From assembly GCF_014648435.1 (NCBI RefSeq), contig NZ_BMRC01000001.1:134481-198480 (forward strand): a stretch of 64,000 nucleotides of DNA. The letters are read 5' to 3'. Each line of letters starts with the position of its first letter. Positions within the stretch are counted from its first letter, which is position 1. The notes under the pieces were generated by a model. It saw only the letters and a program-made list of their open reading frames with translations. It searched no databases and was not told where the DNA came from. Origin of the DNA: Nonomuraea spiralis (GTDB taxonomy: Bacteria > Actinomycetota > Actinomycetes > Streptosporangiales > Streptosporangiaceae). Below are positions 19,191 through 27,302 of the stretch, piece by piece. The position numbers were made by a program, and so were the translations under genes.

Positions 19191-20020
19191 CGGCGGACGC
19201 GGCGGTCGTCCAGCGGGCCGTACGGGACCGCTTGCAGGGCAAACTCGACCTGGTCAGGGCCTGGCTGACCAGCACCGAGGACGGTGGTGTGGAGACCGCC
19301 TTCCGCCGCGGGGCCGAGCGGTCCCCGCGGTCGGGTCCGGGCGGCGCCGACGGGCTGGTCTGGGCGCTGGTCCACCTGCGCGACAGCCTCGAAACCCTGC
19401 GCACCCTGGACGGGAACCGCCCCCGCGACACCCCCGACCGCGTCAGGAAGGCGAACGCCGCGCTCCCCGCCCTCCTCGACGAGGCGCGGAAGACGCTCGA
19501 CGCCTGCCAGACGCTGGCCAGGGCGTACCTGCGCGGCGGCCCGGGGAACGCCGACAGGGACCAGCGGCACGCCGACGTCGTCCGCCGGCTGGAGACGGAC
19601 GCCAAGGCCATGGACGACCTGCAGAACGAGTACGAGGCCGTACGGGCCGACCTCGTCCCCGACTCGCCCGACGACACGGACGACGCGGGTGCCGCCCCGC
19701 CGCCCGAGGTGCCCGCGCTCAGCCGGGCCGCCGAGATCCTCGACCAGGCCCGGCGATGTTGCCTCAAGGGCTATCTGGCGCTGCGGCTCGTCGTGGACGA
19801 GGAGATGCTGAGCTCGGCGAAGGGGACGAGCCTGAGCCCGTTCGAGTGGCCTCTGCTGCCCTACCTCGACCACCAGGAGGTGTTGCTGGCCTACCTCGAC
19901 GTGCCCGCGGACGGCAAGGGCCGCGACGAGACGGACACGCTCCTCGCCGAGGCGCTCTCCGGCCCCCAGGGCAGGCAGGAGGTCCACGCCGCGGTCGAGG
20001 CGGTCAACCAGGGCCGCTGA
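19187..20020 (+). CDS. Unknown helical protein paired with the F-box-like protein
   Basis: The protein has 277 residues, with no signal peptide or membrane span and no family I recognise. Long amphipathic helices dominate (VRKANAALPALLDEARKTLDACQTLARAYL; RRLETDAKAMDDLQNEYEAVRADL), with an acidic Pro/Ala linker around 160-180 and a helical C-terminal domain (AAEILDQARRCCLKGYLALRLVVDEEML...). The ATG overlaps the upstream stop, so the two proteins are made together and may bind each other. Base composition is like that of its neighbours, so recent transfer is not evident. Confidence 0.6.
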   Translation: MTADAAVVQRAVRDRLQGKLDLVRAWLTSTEDGGVETAFRRGAERSPRSGPGGADGLVWALVHLRDSLETLRTLDGNRPRDTPDRVRKANAALPALLDEARKTLDACQTLARAYLRGGPGNADRDQRHADVVRRLETDAKAMDDLQNEYEAVRADLVPDSPDDTDDAGAAPPPEVPALSRAAEILDQARRCCLKGYLALRLVVDEEMLSSAKGTSLSPFEWPLLPYLDHQEVLLAYLDVPADGKGRDETDTLLAEALSGPQGRQEVHAAVEAVNQGR

Positions 20021-20033
20021 GATCCGCCCCGGG

Positions 20034-20063
20034 TTGACCGCGGCGCCGCCGGGTACGTACGAC
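20034..20063 (+). promoter_or_regulatory. Candidate vegetative promoter of the aldo/keto reductase
   Basis: TTGACC (20034-20039) and TACGAC (20058-20063) are 18 bp apart, followed by a GGAAGAGGA ribosome-binding site and the ATG at 20093. It lies in the 72-bp gap after the F-box-like gene pair, so the reductase is probably transcribed on its own. Confidence 0.5.
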
Positions 20064-20092
20064 ACCTGCCCGCACCCGGAAGAGGACCAGCC

Positions 20093-20929
20093 ATGACGAC
20101 CGCGCCGACCCTCGTGCTCTCCGACGGCCGCCCCATGCCGCGCCTGGGCCTGGGCACCTGGCCGATGGACGACCGCCAGGCGCGCCAGGCCGTCGGCCAC
20201 GCCCTCACGCTCGGCTACCGGCTGGTCGACACCGCCGCCGGCTACGGCAACGAGCAGGGCGTGGGCGCCGCGGTCGCCGAGTCCGGCGTGCCGCGCGAGG
20301 AGCTGTTCGTCACCACGAAGCTGCGCGGCGCCCAGCACGGCTACGACCTGGCGCTGCGCGGTTTCGAGGAGAGCCGGTCCCGGCTCGGCCTCGACTACGT
20401 CGACCTCTACCTGATCCACTGGCCGCTGCCCGGCCACGGCCTGTTCGTCGACACCTGGAAGGCGTTCGTACGGCTGCGCGAGGAGGGCCTGGCCCGCTCG
20501 ATCGGCGTCTCCAACTTCACCCCCGGCCAGATCGAGCGGGTGGTCGAGGCCACCGGGGTGTGGCCCGCGGTCAACCAGGTCGAGCTGCATCCCGGGTTCC
20601 CGCAGGGCGACCTGCTGGCCTGGCAGGCCGGGCACGGCGTGGCGACCGAGTCGTGGAGCCCGCTCGGCGCCGGGGGCAAGCTGCTCGACGACCCGGCCGT
20701 CACCGAGGTCGCCGCCGCGCACGACCGCACCCCCGCGCAGGTCGTGCTCCGGTGGCACGTGCAGCTCGGCGCCGTGCCGATCCCCAAGTCGGCCGATCCC
20801 GGACGCATGCGCCACAACCTGGAGGTGTTCGACTTCGAGTTGTCGCCCGAGGAGATGGCGCGCGTCTCGGCGCTGGGCAGCGGCGGTGGCCGGCTCGGCG
20901 GCGACCCCGACCACCACGTGGAGCTGTAG
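20093..20929 (+). CDS. Aldo/keto reductase (DkgA-like)
   Basis: This is an NADPH-dependent carbonyl reductase of 278 residues, a normal length. The catalytic tetrad is visible: Asp and Tyr in LVDTAAGYGNEQGVG, Lys in VTTKL and His in LIHWP. The cofactor end IPKSADPGRMRHNLEVFDFELS fits the 2,5-diketogluconate reductase/AKR5 group. It reduces small aldehydes or ketones; the physiological substrate is unknown. It has its own promoter and converges on the mycothiol-type enzyme gene. Confidence 0.92.
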   Translation: MTTAPTLVLSDGRPMPRLGLGTWPMDDRQARQAVGHALTLGYRLVDTAAGYGNEQGVGAAVAESGVPREELFVTTKLRGAQHGYDLALRGFEESRSRLGLDYVDLYLIHWPLPGHGLFVDTWKAFVRLREEGLARSIGVSNFTPGQIERVVEATGVWPAVNQVELHPGFPQGDLLAWQAGHGVATESWSPLGAGGKLLDDPAVTEVAAAHDRTPAQVVLRWHVQLGAVPIPKSADPGRMRHNLEVFDFELSPEEMARVSALGSGGGRLGGDPDHHVEL

Positions 20930-20949
20930 CGCCCGGGAACCCGAGGGCC

Positions 20950-21708
20950 TCAGAACTTCGTGGCGGCCAGCCAGTGGTCCAGCAGGGCCCGGTCGCCGGT
21001 GATCGTCAGCCGTGGGTGCCCGGACGGCAGGCGGCGGGAGAACAGCAGCAGCAGGTCCGCGACCGCGCCCGCGGCCGTCACGTCGCCGGTGGTGTCGCCG
21101 TGTTCGTACCGGACGCCGTCCGGGGTTCTGGTGATCGTCCAGCCGGTCGTGTCCGAGGGCCGGATCGCGATGCGCTCACCCCGGCCCCGCAGCCCGGCGA
21201 GCCGCGGCAGGAACGCCTCCGCCGCCGGGTCGGACAGCAGGGCCAGGCCCTCGCCGATCCCGTCGGCCGCCAGGTCCGCCGCCACCTCGTAGCCGGCGCC
21301 CGTCGCGAGGGCGGCGTCGGCGTGGTGCACGCAGGTCTCGTTGAGCATCCTGCGCAACCAGAACAGCGCGGGCCGCGGGCCCAGGAACGTCCACACCGGG
21401 CGATCCGGCCCGCCGTCGCGGACCGCGCCGGCCAGCGTCGCGGCGCCCTCCTCCAGCCATCCCGTCCAGCGGGCCGGCTCGCCGGGCTCGGCGTCGGGGA
21501 CGGCCGGGACGGCGGCGTACGCGCCCGTGCGCACGATCTCCGCCGCCCAGCGGTGGGCCTGCCCGATGTGCCCGGCCAGGTCGCGTACCCGCCATTCCGG
21601 ACACGTGGGTACGACCGTGTCCGGGTCCGCCTCGGCGACCACCCTGGCGAACGCCGCCGTCTGCTCCTTCAGGCCCAGCGCGAGCCGTTCGTGACCGAGT
21701 TCCCTCAT
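20950..21708 (-). CDS. Maleylpyruvate isomerase family (mycothiol-dependent DinB-like) enzyme
   Basis: The protein has 252 residues: an N-terminal DinB-like four-helix domain with the family motif TCPEWRVRDLAGHIGQAHRW and the second metal motif WLRRMLNETCVHHADA. The His, Glu and His+4 match the metal ligands of mycothiol-dependent maleylpyruvate isomerase. The C-terminal domain is alpha/beta (SCP2-like). Family members use mycothiol, fitting an actinomycete. I start at ATG 21708, with AAGGAG 8 nt before; the GTG at 21717 lies on top of that site. The actual substrate is open. Confidence 0.82.
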   Translation of the reverse strand: MRELGHERLALGLKEQTAAFARVVAEADPDTVVPTCPEWRVRDLAGHIGQAHRWAAEIVRTGAYAAVPAVPDAEPGEPARWTGWLEEGAATLAGAVRDGGPDRPVWTFLGPRPALFWLRRMLNETCVHHADAALATGAGYEVAADLAADGIGEGLALLSDPAAEAFLPRLAGLRGRGERIAIRPSDTTGWTITRTPDGVRYEHGDTTGDVTAAGAVADLLLLFSRRLPSGHPRLTITGDRALLDHWLAATKF

Positions 21709-21769
21709 CTGCCGCACTCCTTCGCGTCGGTTGACGCCGTCACGGTAGGAACTCCAGTCGGACTGGAGG

Positions 21770-22678
21770 TCAAGTACCGCCGGACGCGGTGGACGGAAGG
21801 GCGTGCCGGTCGCGTACGAGGGCGAGCATCTCGTCCACCGAACCGGCCGGATCGCTGATCGGGAACTGCGTCGCCCGGATGATCGCGTCGGGGTCGACCA
21901 GCAGGGTGAGGCGCTTGAAGCGGTCGGCGCCGGCCGCCCGGAAGGTCGGCAGCAGCAGCCCGGCGGCGAGTCTGCTGTCCTGGTCGGACAGGAGGGGGAA
22001 GGGCAGCCTCGCGTGTGCCGCGAAGGCGGCCAGCTGGTCGGGGCGCTGGGTGCTCACGCCCCGGATCGCGGCGCCGGCCGCCTCGAAGTCGGCGCACCGG
22101 GAGGCGTAGGTGAGGGCCTCCAGCGTGCAGCCCGTCGTGCCCGGGATGTCGGCCCAACCGGGCGGGTAGGCCTGGGCGCCCGGGGCGAAGGCGCCGGGGA
22201 AGAAGTAGAGCACCGTCCAGACGCCGTCCGGAGCGCCGGGCGCGACCGGCTCGCCGTCATGGCGTCGCAGCACGACGTCCGGCATCTTCCGGCCGACCAG
22301 CTCGTGCACGCGGCGGCTCTCGGCGGACCCGTCCTCGCTGGTCGCGGTCAGCGACCCGTCGCCCATCACATGTCTGGTGCCCCAGTCCTGGAGGGCGATG
22401 AGCGCCGGCAGCAGGCCCTCGCCCTTCGGGGTCAGCACGTAGTCGTGGCGCGGCGGGCGCTCGGAGTAGGGCCGCCTCTCCAGCACGCCGTGCTCGACGA
22501 GCTTGGCCAGGCGTTCGGCCAGGGCCCGGCGGCTGACGCCGAGCTCGCGCTGAAGGCCGTCGAAGCGGGTGGTGCCGCCCGCGATGTCGCGCACGACCAG
22601 GAACGTCCACCAGTCGCCGATCACGCCCAGCGCTTGGGCGATGCCGCAGTCGGAGTCGGGTAGCTCTGCGCGCTTCAC
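21770..22678 (-). CDS. HxlR-type regulator fused to a peroxiredoxin-like domain
   Basis: The protein has 302 residues and two domains. Residues 1-100 are an HxlR winged helix (DSDCGIAQALGVIGDWWTFLVVRDIAGGTTRFDGLQRELGVSRRALAERLAKLVEHGVLERRPY). Residues ~140-300 are an AhpC/TSA-like thioredoxin fold (VWTVLYFFPGAFAPG...GCTLEALTYASRCADFEAAGAAIRGVSTQRPDQLAAFA...LLSDQDSRLAAGLLL). HxlR proteins commonly sense oxidants or aldehydes through Cys; here the sensor could be the fused domain, whose GCTLEA replaces the usual TPVCT region. The GTG start lies 7 nt after TATACT (leaderless). It is divergent from an MFS exporter across the operator at 22698-22712. Confidence 0.85.
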   Translation of the reverse strand: MKRAELPDSDCGIAQALGVIGDWWTFLVVRDIAGGTTRFDGLQRELGVSRRALAERLAKLVEHGVLERRPYSERPPRHDYVLTPKGEGLLPALIALQDWGTRHVMGDGSLTATSEDGSAESRRVHELVGRKMPDVVLRRHDGEPVAPGAPDGVWTVLYFFPGAFAPGAQAYPPGWADIPGTTGCTLEALTYASRCADFEAAGAAIRGVSTQRPDQLAAFAAHARLPFPLLSDQDSRLAAGLLLPTFRAAGADRFKRLTLLVDPDAIIRATQFPISDPAGSVDEMLALVRDRHALPSTASGGT

Positions 22679-22685
22679 ATCCGTC

Positions 22686-22712
22686 AGTATAGAGTGCGTT
22701 CCATTCTGGAAC
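22686..22712. promoter_or_regulatory. Operator palindrome and -10 box between HxlR-fusion and MFS genes
   Basis: The perfect inverted repeat GTTCCATTCTGGAAC (22698-22712, arms GTTCCA/TGGAAC) lies 6 bp upstream of the minus-strand -10 box TATACT (22691-22686), which is 7 nt before the regulator's GTG. It also lies 22 bp before the MFS start. One bound HxlR dimer could control both genes; binding is inferred. Confidence 0.65.
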
Positions 22713-22734
22713 TTACTTGGCGAAGGGCGCTGGC

Positions 22735-24024
22735 ATGGACAACGGCAGTGGAGGGGCGGCGGGCGTCTTCTGGCGCTGGTGGACCGCGGGCACGACGAGC
22801 GCGGTCGGCTCGGCGGTGGGCGCGGTGGCGTTACCTTTGACCGCCTTGACGGTGCTGGACGCATCCGCGTACGAGATGGGCCTGATCGCCGCCGCCGGTT
22901 ACGTCGCCTGGATCGTGATCGGCCTGCCCGCCGGCGTACTGGTGCAGCGAATGCCCATGCGAAGGGTGCAGATCATCGCGGACGTGGCCCGCGCGGCCGC
23001 GGTCGTCTCCATCCCGGTGGCCTGGTGGCTGGACCGGCTGACGGTCGCCCAGCTGGTGGTCGCGGCCCTCGTGATCAGCTTCGCGAACGTCGTCTTCGAC
23101 GTCGCCAACTCGACCTTCCTGCCGTCGATCGTGAGCAAGGAGCAGTTGCAGTCCCGCAACAGCCTGACCTCCGGCACCCATGCCGCCACCCAGCTCGGCG
23201 GGCCGTCGATCGGCGGTCTCGTCGTCCAGGTGCTCGGGGCGGTGCCCACCCTCCTCGTGGACGCGGTGAGCTACCTGGTCTCGGCCCTGCTGCTGCGTAC
23301 CCTGCCCGAACGCCATCCGCAGGCCCCCGACCGCTGGCCGCCGATGCGCGCGATGATCCGCGAAGGCTGGCGGTTCGTCGCACGCCACCCGGTCATGGGC
23401 CCGTGCATGTGGGCCGCCACCGCGGCGAACACGGTCTGCGGCGCCCAGCAGGCGATCTACGCGCTGTACCTCGTACGCGAGCTGCACGCCGAGCCGGGAC
23501 TGGTCGGCCTGCTGCTGGCCGCGGACGGCGCCGGAACGCTGGCCGGCGCGGCCCTGACGAACCGGATCACCGCCCGGCTCGGCACCGCCCGCGCCCTGAT
23601 CCTCGCCGGCTTCCTCACGGTCGCCGGGGCGCTCGTCGTCCCCCTCGGCGCCGGTTGGCAGGGGTACGCCGCCTTCGCCGTGGGCAACGTGGTGTTCTCC
23701 GCCGGGGTCGTGCTGCTCAGCGTGGTGACCCGTACGTACCGGCAGATCGCCAGCCCGCCCGACCTGCTGCCCCGGGTGATGGCCACGGTCCGCTTCGTCT
23801 CCTGGGGCGCGATCCCGGTCGGCGGACTGGTCGCCGGAGGCCTCGCCGGGGTGTTCAGCGGCCGGACCGCCCTGCTGGTCTTCGTCGCCGCGGCCGTCTT
23901 CGTGCCCCTGGTCCTGCTGGCCTCGCCCATCCGGCACCTGCGTGACCTCACCGACCACCGGCAGGACGACGGGCCCACCGGCTCGGCGCCGCGTCGCCGC
24001 CGGCTCGCCACGGAAACAGGCTGA
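22735..24024 (+). CDS. MFS transporter (EntS/multidrug efflux-like)
   Basis: The protein has 429 residues with about 12 membrane helices. The N-terminal half begins FWRWWTAGTTSAVGSAVGAVALPLTALTVL, as in EntS/MFS_3 exporters. Loop 2-3 has GLPAGVLVQRMPMRRVQIIADVARA, and VANSTFLPSIVSKEQLQSRNSL is the characteristic MFS_3 loop. The basic C-terminal tail is cytosolic. ATG 22735 follows GAAGGG; a TTG at 22717 would overlap the operator. It is divergent from the HxlR-peroxiredoxin fusion, which probably represses it until an oxidant, aldehyde or drug is present. Substrate unknown. Confidence 0.88.
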   Translation: MDNGSGGAAGVFWRWWTAGTTSAVGSAVGAVALPLTALTVLDASAYEMGLIAAAGYVAWIVIGLPAGVLVQRMPMRRVQIIADVARAAAVVSIPVAWWLDRLTVAQLVVAALVISFANVVFDVANSTFLPSIVSKEQLQSRNSLTSGTHAATQLGGPSIGGLVVQVLGAVPTLLVDAVSYLVSALLLRTLPERHPQAPDRWPPMRAMIREGWRFVARHPVMGPCMWAATAANTVCGAQQAIYALYLVRELHAEPGLVGLLLAADGAGTLAGAALTNRITARLGTARALILAGFLTVAGALVVPLGAGWQGYAAFAVGNVVFSAGVVLLSVVTRTYRQIASPPDLLPRVMATVRFVSWGAIPVGGLVAGGLAGVFSGRTALLVFVAAAVFVPLVLLASPIRHLRDLTDHRQDDGPTGSAPRRRRLATETG

Positions 24025-24092
24025 GGCTTCCCGGGCTGCGGGGCCGGCCGGGAAGTGGTGTCATTGAGGCATTCATCCCGGTGGAGGTTCAC

Positions 24093-25010
24093 GTGCCTTT
24101 GGGGCAGGACACGATCGGCATCGGTGACCTGGCGCGGCTGACCGGCGTGTCGGTGCGGACCCTGCGCTTCTACTGCGACGAAGGCGTCATCGAGGCCAGG
24201 CGCAGCACGGGCGGCCATCGCAGGTTCGATCCGGCGGCGGTCGAGCGGGTCGCGCTGGTCAGGCGGCTGCGCGGGCTCGGGCTGGGGCTGCCCTCGATCG
24301 TGGCGGTGCTGAGGGGCGAACGTTCGATGGGCGAGGCGGTGGCGGCCGAGCGGGCCGAGCTCGACGTCCGGCTCGCCGGGCTGGCCTGGCGGCGGGCGTC
24401 GCTGCGCGCGGTCGAGGAGGCGGCCCCGGCCGACCGGGCGGCCCGGCTCGGCCTGCTGGCGGCCGTGGAGGACGGCGTGGCGGCCCGCGACCTGCTCGTC
24501 CGCTTCTGGCGCGGCCAGATGCTCTCCCCGGTGTCGGGTGCGTGGTTCGCCGGGTTCCTGGCCATGGTCGTGCCGCAGCCGCCCGTCGATCCGACGCCGT
24601 CGCAGGTGGTCGCGTACGCCGGGCTGGTGGCGGTGGCCGCCGACCGGTCGCTGGCCCGTACGCTGCTGGCCCGCGCCCGCGCGAACGGCAGGGCGATCCC
24701 CGACGAGGACGCGCTGATGACCGGCGTCGGCGAGGTGTGCGCGCTGGCCGAGCCGCTGGTCCGCGCGGGCGCCGAGCCGCGCGAGGGGCCCGAGCTCGAC
24801 CTCTACGTGGGTGTGCACGCCTCGGCGCGCGGCGTCAGGGACACCCCGGCCTTCCGCCGCGAGCTGCTGGCCGGCGTGGCGCCCGACCGCGACCCCCGCA
24901 TGCGCCGCTACTGGCGGCTCGTGGCGGAGGTCAGCGGCGACCCCGCCACGCTGGGCGACAGCCACCTGTGGCTGACCGACTCCCTCGAACGGTGGGTCGA
25001 GGGCCGCTGA
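24093..25010 (+). CDS. MerR-family transcriptional regulator with helical effector domain
   Basis: The protein has 305 residues. The MerR DNA-binding domain is near-complete: IGDLARLTGVSVRTLRFYCDEGVIEARRSTGGHRRFDPAAVERVALVRRLRGLGLGL. It is followed by a coiled dimer helix and a ~180-residue helical C-terminal domain without Cys clusters, so a metal sensor is unlikely and an organic ligand more likely. GTG 24093 is preceded by GGAGG (24083-24087, 5 nt). It lies 68 bp after the MFS gene and converges on the amidohydrolase; either could be its target. Confidence 0.85.
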   Translation: MPLGQDTIGIGDLARLTGVSVRTLRFYCDEGVIEARRSTGGHRRFDPAAVERVALVRRLRGLGLGLPSIVAVLRGERSMGEAVAAERAELDVRLAGLAWRRASLRAVEEAAPADRAARLGLLAAVEDGVAARDLLVRFWRGQMLSPVSGAWFAGFLAMVVPQPPVDPTPSQVVAYAGLVAVAADRSLARTLLARARANGRAIPDEDALMTGVGEVCALAEPLVRAGAEPREGPELDLYVGVHASARGVRDTPAFRRELLAGVAPDRDPRMRRYWRLVAEVSGDPATLGDSHLWLTDSLERWVEGR

Positions 25011-25014
25011 CCCC

Positions 25015-26364
25015 TTATCGCTCGTACACGACCTTGCCGTCCACCAGCGTCATCGCGATGGGCACCTCGGGCAGGTCGGCCGGGTGCACATCCAGCAGGC
25101 CGGCGTCCAGCACGCACAGGTCGGCCACCTTGCCGGGCTCCAGCGAGCCCTTCCACGACTCCGCGCCGTCCTGCCAGGCCGGGGCGATCGTGTAGGCGCG
25201 CAACGCCTGGTCGAGCGCGAGCCGCTGGTCGGGGGCGCCGTCCACGGCCCACCGGGTGGCGGCCGCGGCCACGCCGTGCCGCCAGTCGGGGGTGAGCATG
25301 GGGGCGTCGGAGCTGAGGCAGAGCCGTACGCCGGCGGCCAGCGCGTCCCGCACCGGCCAGGCGTGCCCGAGCGCGGCCTGGCCCAGGGCGTCGCGCAGCA
25401 TGGGGGAGGCGGCGGCGGCGATGCCCGGCTGGGTGGTCAGGCCGATGCCGGCCGCGGCCATGGTCTTGAGGGTGTCCGGATGCAGGACGTCGCCGTGGAC
25501 GAGGTAGTGGCGCCGCCCCGGGGCCCCGGCCAGGGCGCGGGTGACGGTCCTGGTCGCGCGGCTGCCGGTGGCGTGCACGGCGACCTGGTGCCCGGCCGCG
25601 GCGACGGTCTCGATCATCGTGGTCAGCGCGTTCTCGCGCTCGTCCAGGGAGTCGCCGTCGACCAGCGGGGCGCCGTGGGTGCCGTCCTCGTACGGCTCGT
25701 CGCTCCAGGCCGTGCGCATCGGCGGGATGCCGTCGGCGAAGATCTTCACCCCGGTCACCTTGAACCAGCCCGGCACCTCGGCGGGCGGCGTCAGGTCGCG
25801 CAGTCCGGCGACCACGTCGGGCAGCGAGCTGCGCCCGTCCATCTCGGCGAAGAGCAGCAGCGCGCTCACCCGGGCCTTCAGCTCGCCCCGCGCGGCCATG
25901 TCGGCGTACTCGCGCAGGACCTCGACGCCGAACCGGCCGCCGCCGTCGTGCTCGCAGGGGCCGAGTCCGGGCTCGGTGTAACTCGTGATGCCCAGGGAGG
26001 CCAGCAGGTCGCCGGTGCGCAGGATCGCCGCCCGGCGTTCCTCCGCCTTCCCTAATCGCGAGTCGGGGGCGAGGTTGTCGGTGCCGGTCAGGCGGTCCAG
26101 CAGGAGGTCCGGCCAGCGCAGGCCGAGCCAGGCGCCGTGCAGGTGGGCGTCGTTGATGCCGGGCAGCACCGATCTGCCGCGCAGCCGTACGACCTCCGTC
26201 TCCGGGCCTACCATGGCCTGGACCTGCAACGGAGTGCCGACTCTGACGATGCGCCCGTCCTTGATCGCGATCCCGGACGCGAGATGGCCGGCCGGGTTCA
26301 TCGTGTGCACGACGCCGCCGGTCATGACCAGATCAGCCGACCTGTTGTCAGCCGCAGATTTCAT
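25015..26364 (-). CDS. Metal-dependent amidohydrolase (YtcJ-like)
   Basis: The protein has 449 residues. An N-terminal composite beta-sandwich (DLVMTGGVVHTMNPAGH...VVRLRGRSVLPGI) leads into the TIM barrel with the metal motif NDAHLHGAW, a later HATGSRAT, HYLVHGDVLHP and the Asp in CLSSDAPMLTP. It ends with the returning sandwich strand (PGKVADLCVLDAGLLD...GKVVYER). The YtcJ group hydrolyses amides or related C-N bonds; the natural substrate is unknown. It is divergent from the second Liv-type importer, so it may act on the imported compound. Confidence 0.85.
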   Translation of the reverse strand: MKSAADNRSADLVMTGGVVHTMNPAGHLASGIAIKDGRIVRVGTPLQVQAMVGPETEVVRLRGRSVLPGINDAHLHGAWLGLRWPDLLLDRLTGTDNLAPDSRLGKAEERRAAILRTGDLLASLGITSYTEPGLGPCEHDGGGRFGVEVLREYADMAARGELKARVSALLLFAEMDGRSSLPDVVAGLRDLTPPAEVPGWFKVTGVKIFADGIPPMRTAWSDEPYEDGTHGAPLVDGDSLDERENALTTMIETVAAAGHQVAVHATGSRATRTVTRALAGAPGRRHYLVHGDVLHPDTLKTMAAAGIGLTTQPGIAAAASPMLRDALGQAALGHAWPVRDALAAGVRLCLSSDAPMLTPDWRHGVAAAATRWAVDGAPDQRLALDQALRAYTIAPAWQDGAESWKGSLEPGKVADLCVLDAGLLDVHPADLPEVPIAMTLVDGKVVYER

Positions 26365-26390
26365 ATCCGCTCCGCTCTGGACACTCTCAT

Positions 26391-26426
26391 TTCCATCCGC
26401 ATAACGTACATGGAATCAGATACGAT
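26391..26426 (+). promoter_or_regulatory. Promoter region of the second Liv operon with inverted repeat
   Basis: TTCCAT (26391-26396) and ATGGAA (26410-26415) form a 6-bp inverted repeat with a 13-bp spacer, in the AT-richer gap between the amidohydrolase and the Liv operon. A -10-like TACGAT (26421-26426) follows. Another TCATAT half-site, as at 6303, is at 26361. A shared regulator for both divergent units is an inference. Confidence 0.42.
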
Positions 26427-26445
26427 TTCGTGCCGGGAGGTGACG

Positions 26446-26550
26446 ATGCCTCTGCGTTCCGAGGCACGGCGCATCATCGATCGGGCCCCTCGCGGACCGG
26501 CGCCCACGCCGTCAACCGCCGCGGCCGACGACCGCCGCCGGAGCCGCTGA
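26446..26550 (+). CDS. 34-aa leader ORF upstream of livF
   Basis: This short ORF has a good ribosome-binding site (GGGAGG, 26435-26440, 5 nt before the ATG). It encodes a very basic peptide with seven Arg in its first 20 residues and the Arg-rich end ADDRRRSR. Its stop overlaps the livF ATG (TGATG), so its translation would deliver ribosomes to livF. It may be a coupling or attenuation peptide rather than a functional protein. An alternative reading is a longer livF from GTG 26430 in another frame. Confidence 0.45.
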   Translation: MPLRSEARRIIDRAPRGPAPTPSTAAADDRRRSR

Positions 26551-27302
26551 TGGGCGCTCCCGTGGACGATGTCCTCGACGTACGGGACATCAGCGTCTCC
26601 AGGGGAGAGGTCCCCGTCGTGCACGAGGTCAGCCTCGGCGTCGCCCCCGGCACGGTCACCGTACTGCTCGGCGCGAACGGCGCGGGCAAGACCACCCTCC
26701 TCGACGGCATCGCGGGCCTGGCCCCCGCCGCCTCCGGCACGGTCACGCTGGCCGGCGCCACGCTGACCGGCCTGCCCACCTACCGCCGCGCCCAGGCCGG
26801 CCTCGGGTACGCCGAGCAGGCCCGCACGGTGTTCCGCACGCTCACCCTGGAGCAGAACCTGCTGGTCTCCGGCGACGGCGACCCGGCCATGGTCTACGAC
26901 ATCTTCCCCGAGCTGGACCGCAGGCGCACCCTGCCGGCCGCGAACCTGTCCGGCGGCGAGCAGCAGATGCTCGTCATCGGCCGGGCGCTGATCGCCGGGC
27001 CCAAGGTGGTCCTCATCGACGAGATGTCGCTCGGCCTCGCGCCCGTCGTGGTGCGCCGGCTGATGGGCTCGGTGCGGGAGCTGGCCGAGCGGGGCATCGG
27101 GGTGCTGCTGGTCGAGCAGTTCGCCAACCTGGCGCTGGAGATCGGCACCCGCGCGTACGTGCTGCGCAAGGGCCGGGTCGTCTTCGACGGCCCGTGCGAG
27201 GAGCTGCGCGGGGCCGAGGACCGCCTGCACGAGTTCTACTTCGGCGCCGTCACCGACGACGGCCTCGCCCAGGCGGCCGGCACGGAAGGCGGGAGCTCAT
27301 GA
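26550..27302 (+). CDS. livF: LivF-type ABC transporter ATPase (second system)
   Basis: The protein has 250 residues with Walker A GANGAGKT, signature LSGGEQQMLVIGRAL, Walker B KVVLIDEMSLGLAP and LivF-type VEQFANLALEIG. The C-terminal ~25 residues are an unconserved tail. It is the first transporter gene of the operon, unlike the left system where LivF is last. ATG 26550 has GGAG 6 nt upstream and overlaps the leader-ORF stop. It overlaps the LivM-LivG fusion gene by 4 bp. It energises uptake of an unidentified organic solute. Confidence 0.9.
   Translation: MGAPVDDVLDVRDISVSRGEVPVVHEVSLGVAPGTVTVLLGANGAGKTTLLDGIAGLAPAASGTVTLAGATLTGLPTYRRAQAGLGYAEQARTVFRTLTLEQNLLVSGDGDPAMVYDIFPELDRRRTLPAANLSGGEQQMLVIGRALIAGPKVVLIDEMSLGLAPVVVRRLMGSVRELAERGIGVLLVEQFANLALEIGTRAYVLRKGRVVFDGPCEELRGAEDRLHEFYFGAVTDDGLAQAAGTEGGSS

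Noticed and set aside
26430..26549. Extended livF from GTG 26430
   Set aside because: It would add 40 unconserved Arg/Pro residues. ATG 26550 has GGAG at 6 nt and the family begins there; the 34-aa leader ORF occupies this stretch in another frame.
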